Part shown: positions 63,762 to 64,000 of the stretch, piece after piece
Layout: every line of letters begins with the position of its first letter
Numbering within the stretch: position 1 is the first letter of the stretch
Source: Paenibacillus hunanensis
GTDB lineage: Bacteria; Bacillota; Bacilli; Paenibacillales; Paenibacillaceae
Direction of reading: 5' to 3'
DNA: 64,000 nt
NCBI RefSeq assembly: GCF_014645615.1
Contig: NZ_BMMB01000011.1
Coordinates: 1 to 64,000, forward strand
Position numbers and translations under genes: made by a program
The notes under the pieces: generated by a model
What the model saw: only the letters and a program-made list of their open reading frames with translations
The model's database searches: none
Told to the model about the DNA's origin: nothing

Positions 63762-64000
63762 ATTTGCTCCCCCTTTGGCATATCGATAGGCTCCTGATCT
63801 GAATATAATGCCCTCCGCAATCGTCCGTACACCAGCTTGCTTTCTACCATCTGATTCACTTTCTTAACGTTATGAGAAAGTATAACAACGGCTTAACACA
63901 CCATCTAATCATTCATTGCTAGATTACTTGTAATATCATATGTAGTGGTATTCTTCACTACAAGTTGCCTACTCATTAAGCTTATACTATATCGACTTCA

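Overview
The window looks like a chromosomal segment of a Firmicute of the Paenibacillus type. Supporting signs are stand-alone secreted proteins built on the copper-amine-oxidase N-terminal stalk domain, strong AGGAGG-type ribosome binding sites with frequent TTG/GTG starts, cydABCD in one operon, pdhABCD, and a tenI-thiO-thiS-thiG-thiF thiamine operon. No phage, insertion sequence, CRISPR array, rRNA or tRNA was seen.

Left end (0-8.6 kb): an AT-rich accessory zone. An Msr(D)-like ABC-F ribosomal protection gene lies behind a leader peptide and a terminator/antiterminator switch. Then come a Nudix hydrolase, small membrane ORFs, debris of a LarA-like (DUF2088) gene, and an operon of a 94-residue unknown protein plus two ABC exporter half-transporters. 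The second half-transporter is split by a nine-A homopolymer. Small orphan genes follow.

8.9-14.8 kb: cydABDC, the cytochrome bd oxidase and its assembly transporter. 15-25 kb: single genes (GNAT, marR-SDR, a BNR/Asp-box protein under a palindromic operator, copper-amine-oxidase-domain proteins, an MFS carrier). 25-26 kb: a Fur-box-controlled siderophore lipoprotein. 26.4-31.5 kb: glycogen synthesis, with glgB-glgA divergent from glgC. 31.6-41 kb: a double GNAT, a possible operon of a PhnC-like ATPase, an FG-GAP lipoprotein and an OmpR/histidine-kinase pair, then an MFS carrier, an ArsR-type regulator and a HAD hydrolase.

41-50 kb: topB, gltD, dfrA, thyA and rpmG. Here three copies of a ~106-bp hairpin element are scattered between genes, with compensatory base changes in both stems. 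50.4-55.6 kb: pdhABCD. 55.9-57.8 kb: an esterase and thiN. 58.2-62.7 kb: the thiamine operon under a TPP riboswitch. Right edge: a ParA/MinD-like ATPase.

The thiamine genes and thiN supply thiamine diphosphate, the cofactor of pyruvate dehydrogenase E1 encoded between them. thyA and dfrA form the usual dTMP/folate pair. The strongest candidates for something undescribed are the covarying hairpin family, the ABC-F leader switch, and the small Cys-rich ORF between the TPP aptamer and its distal terminator.
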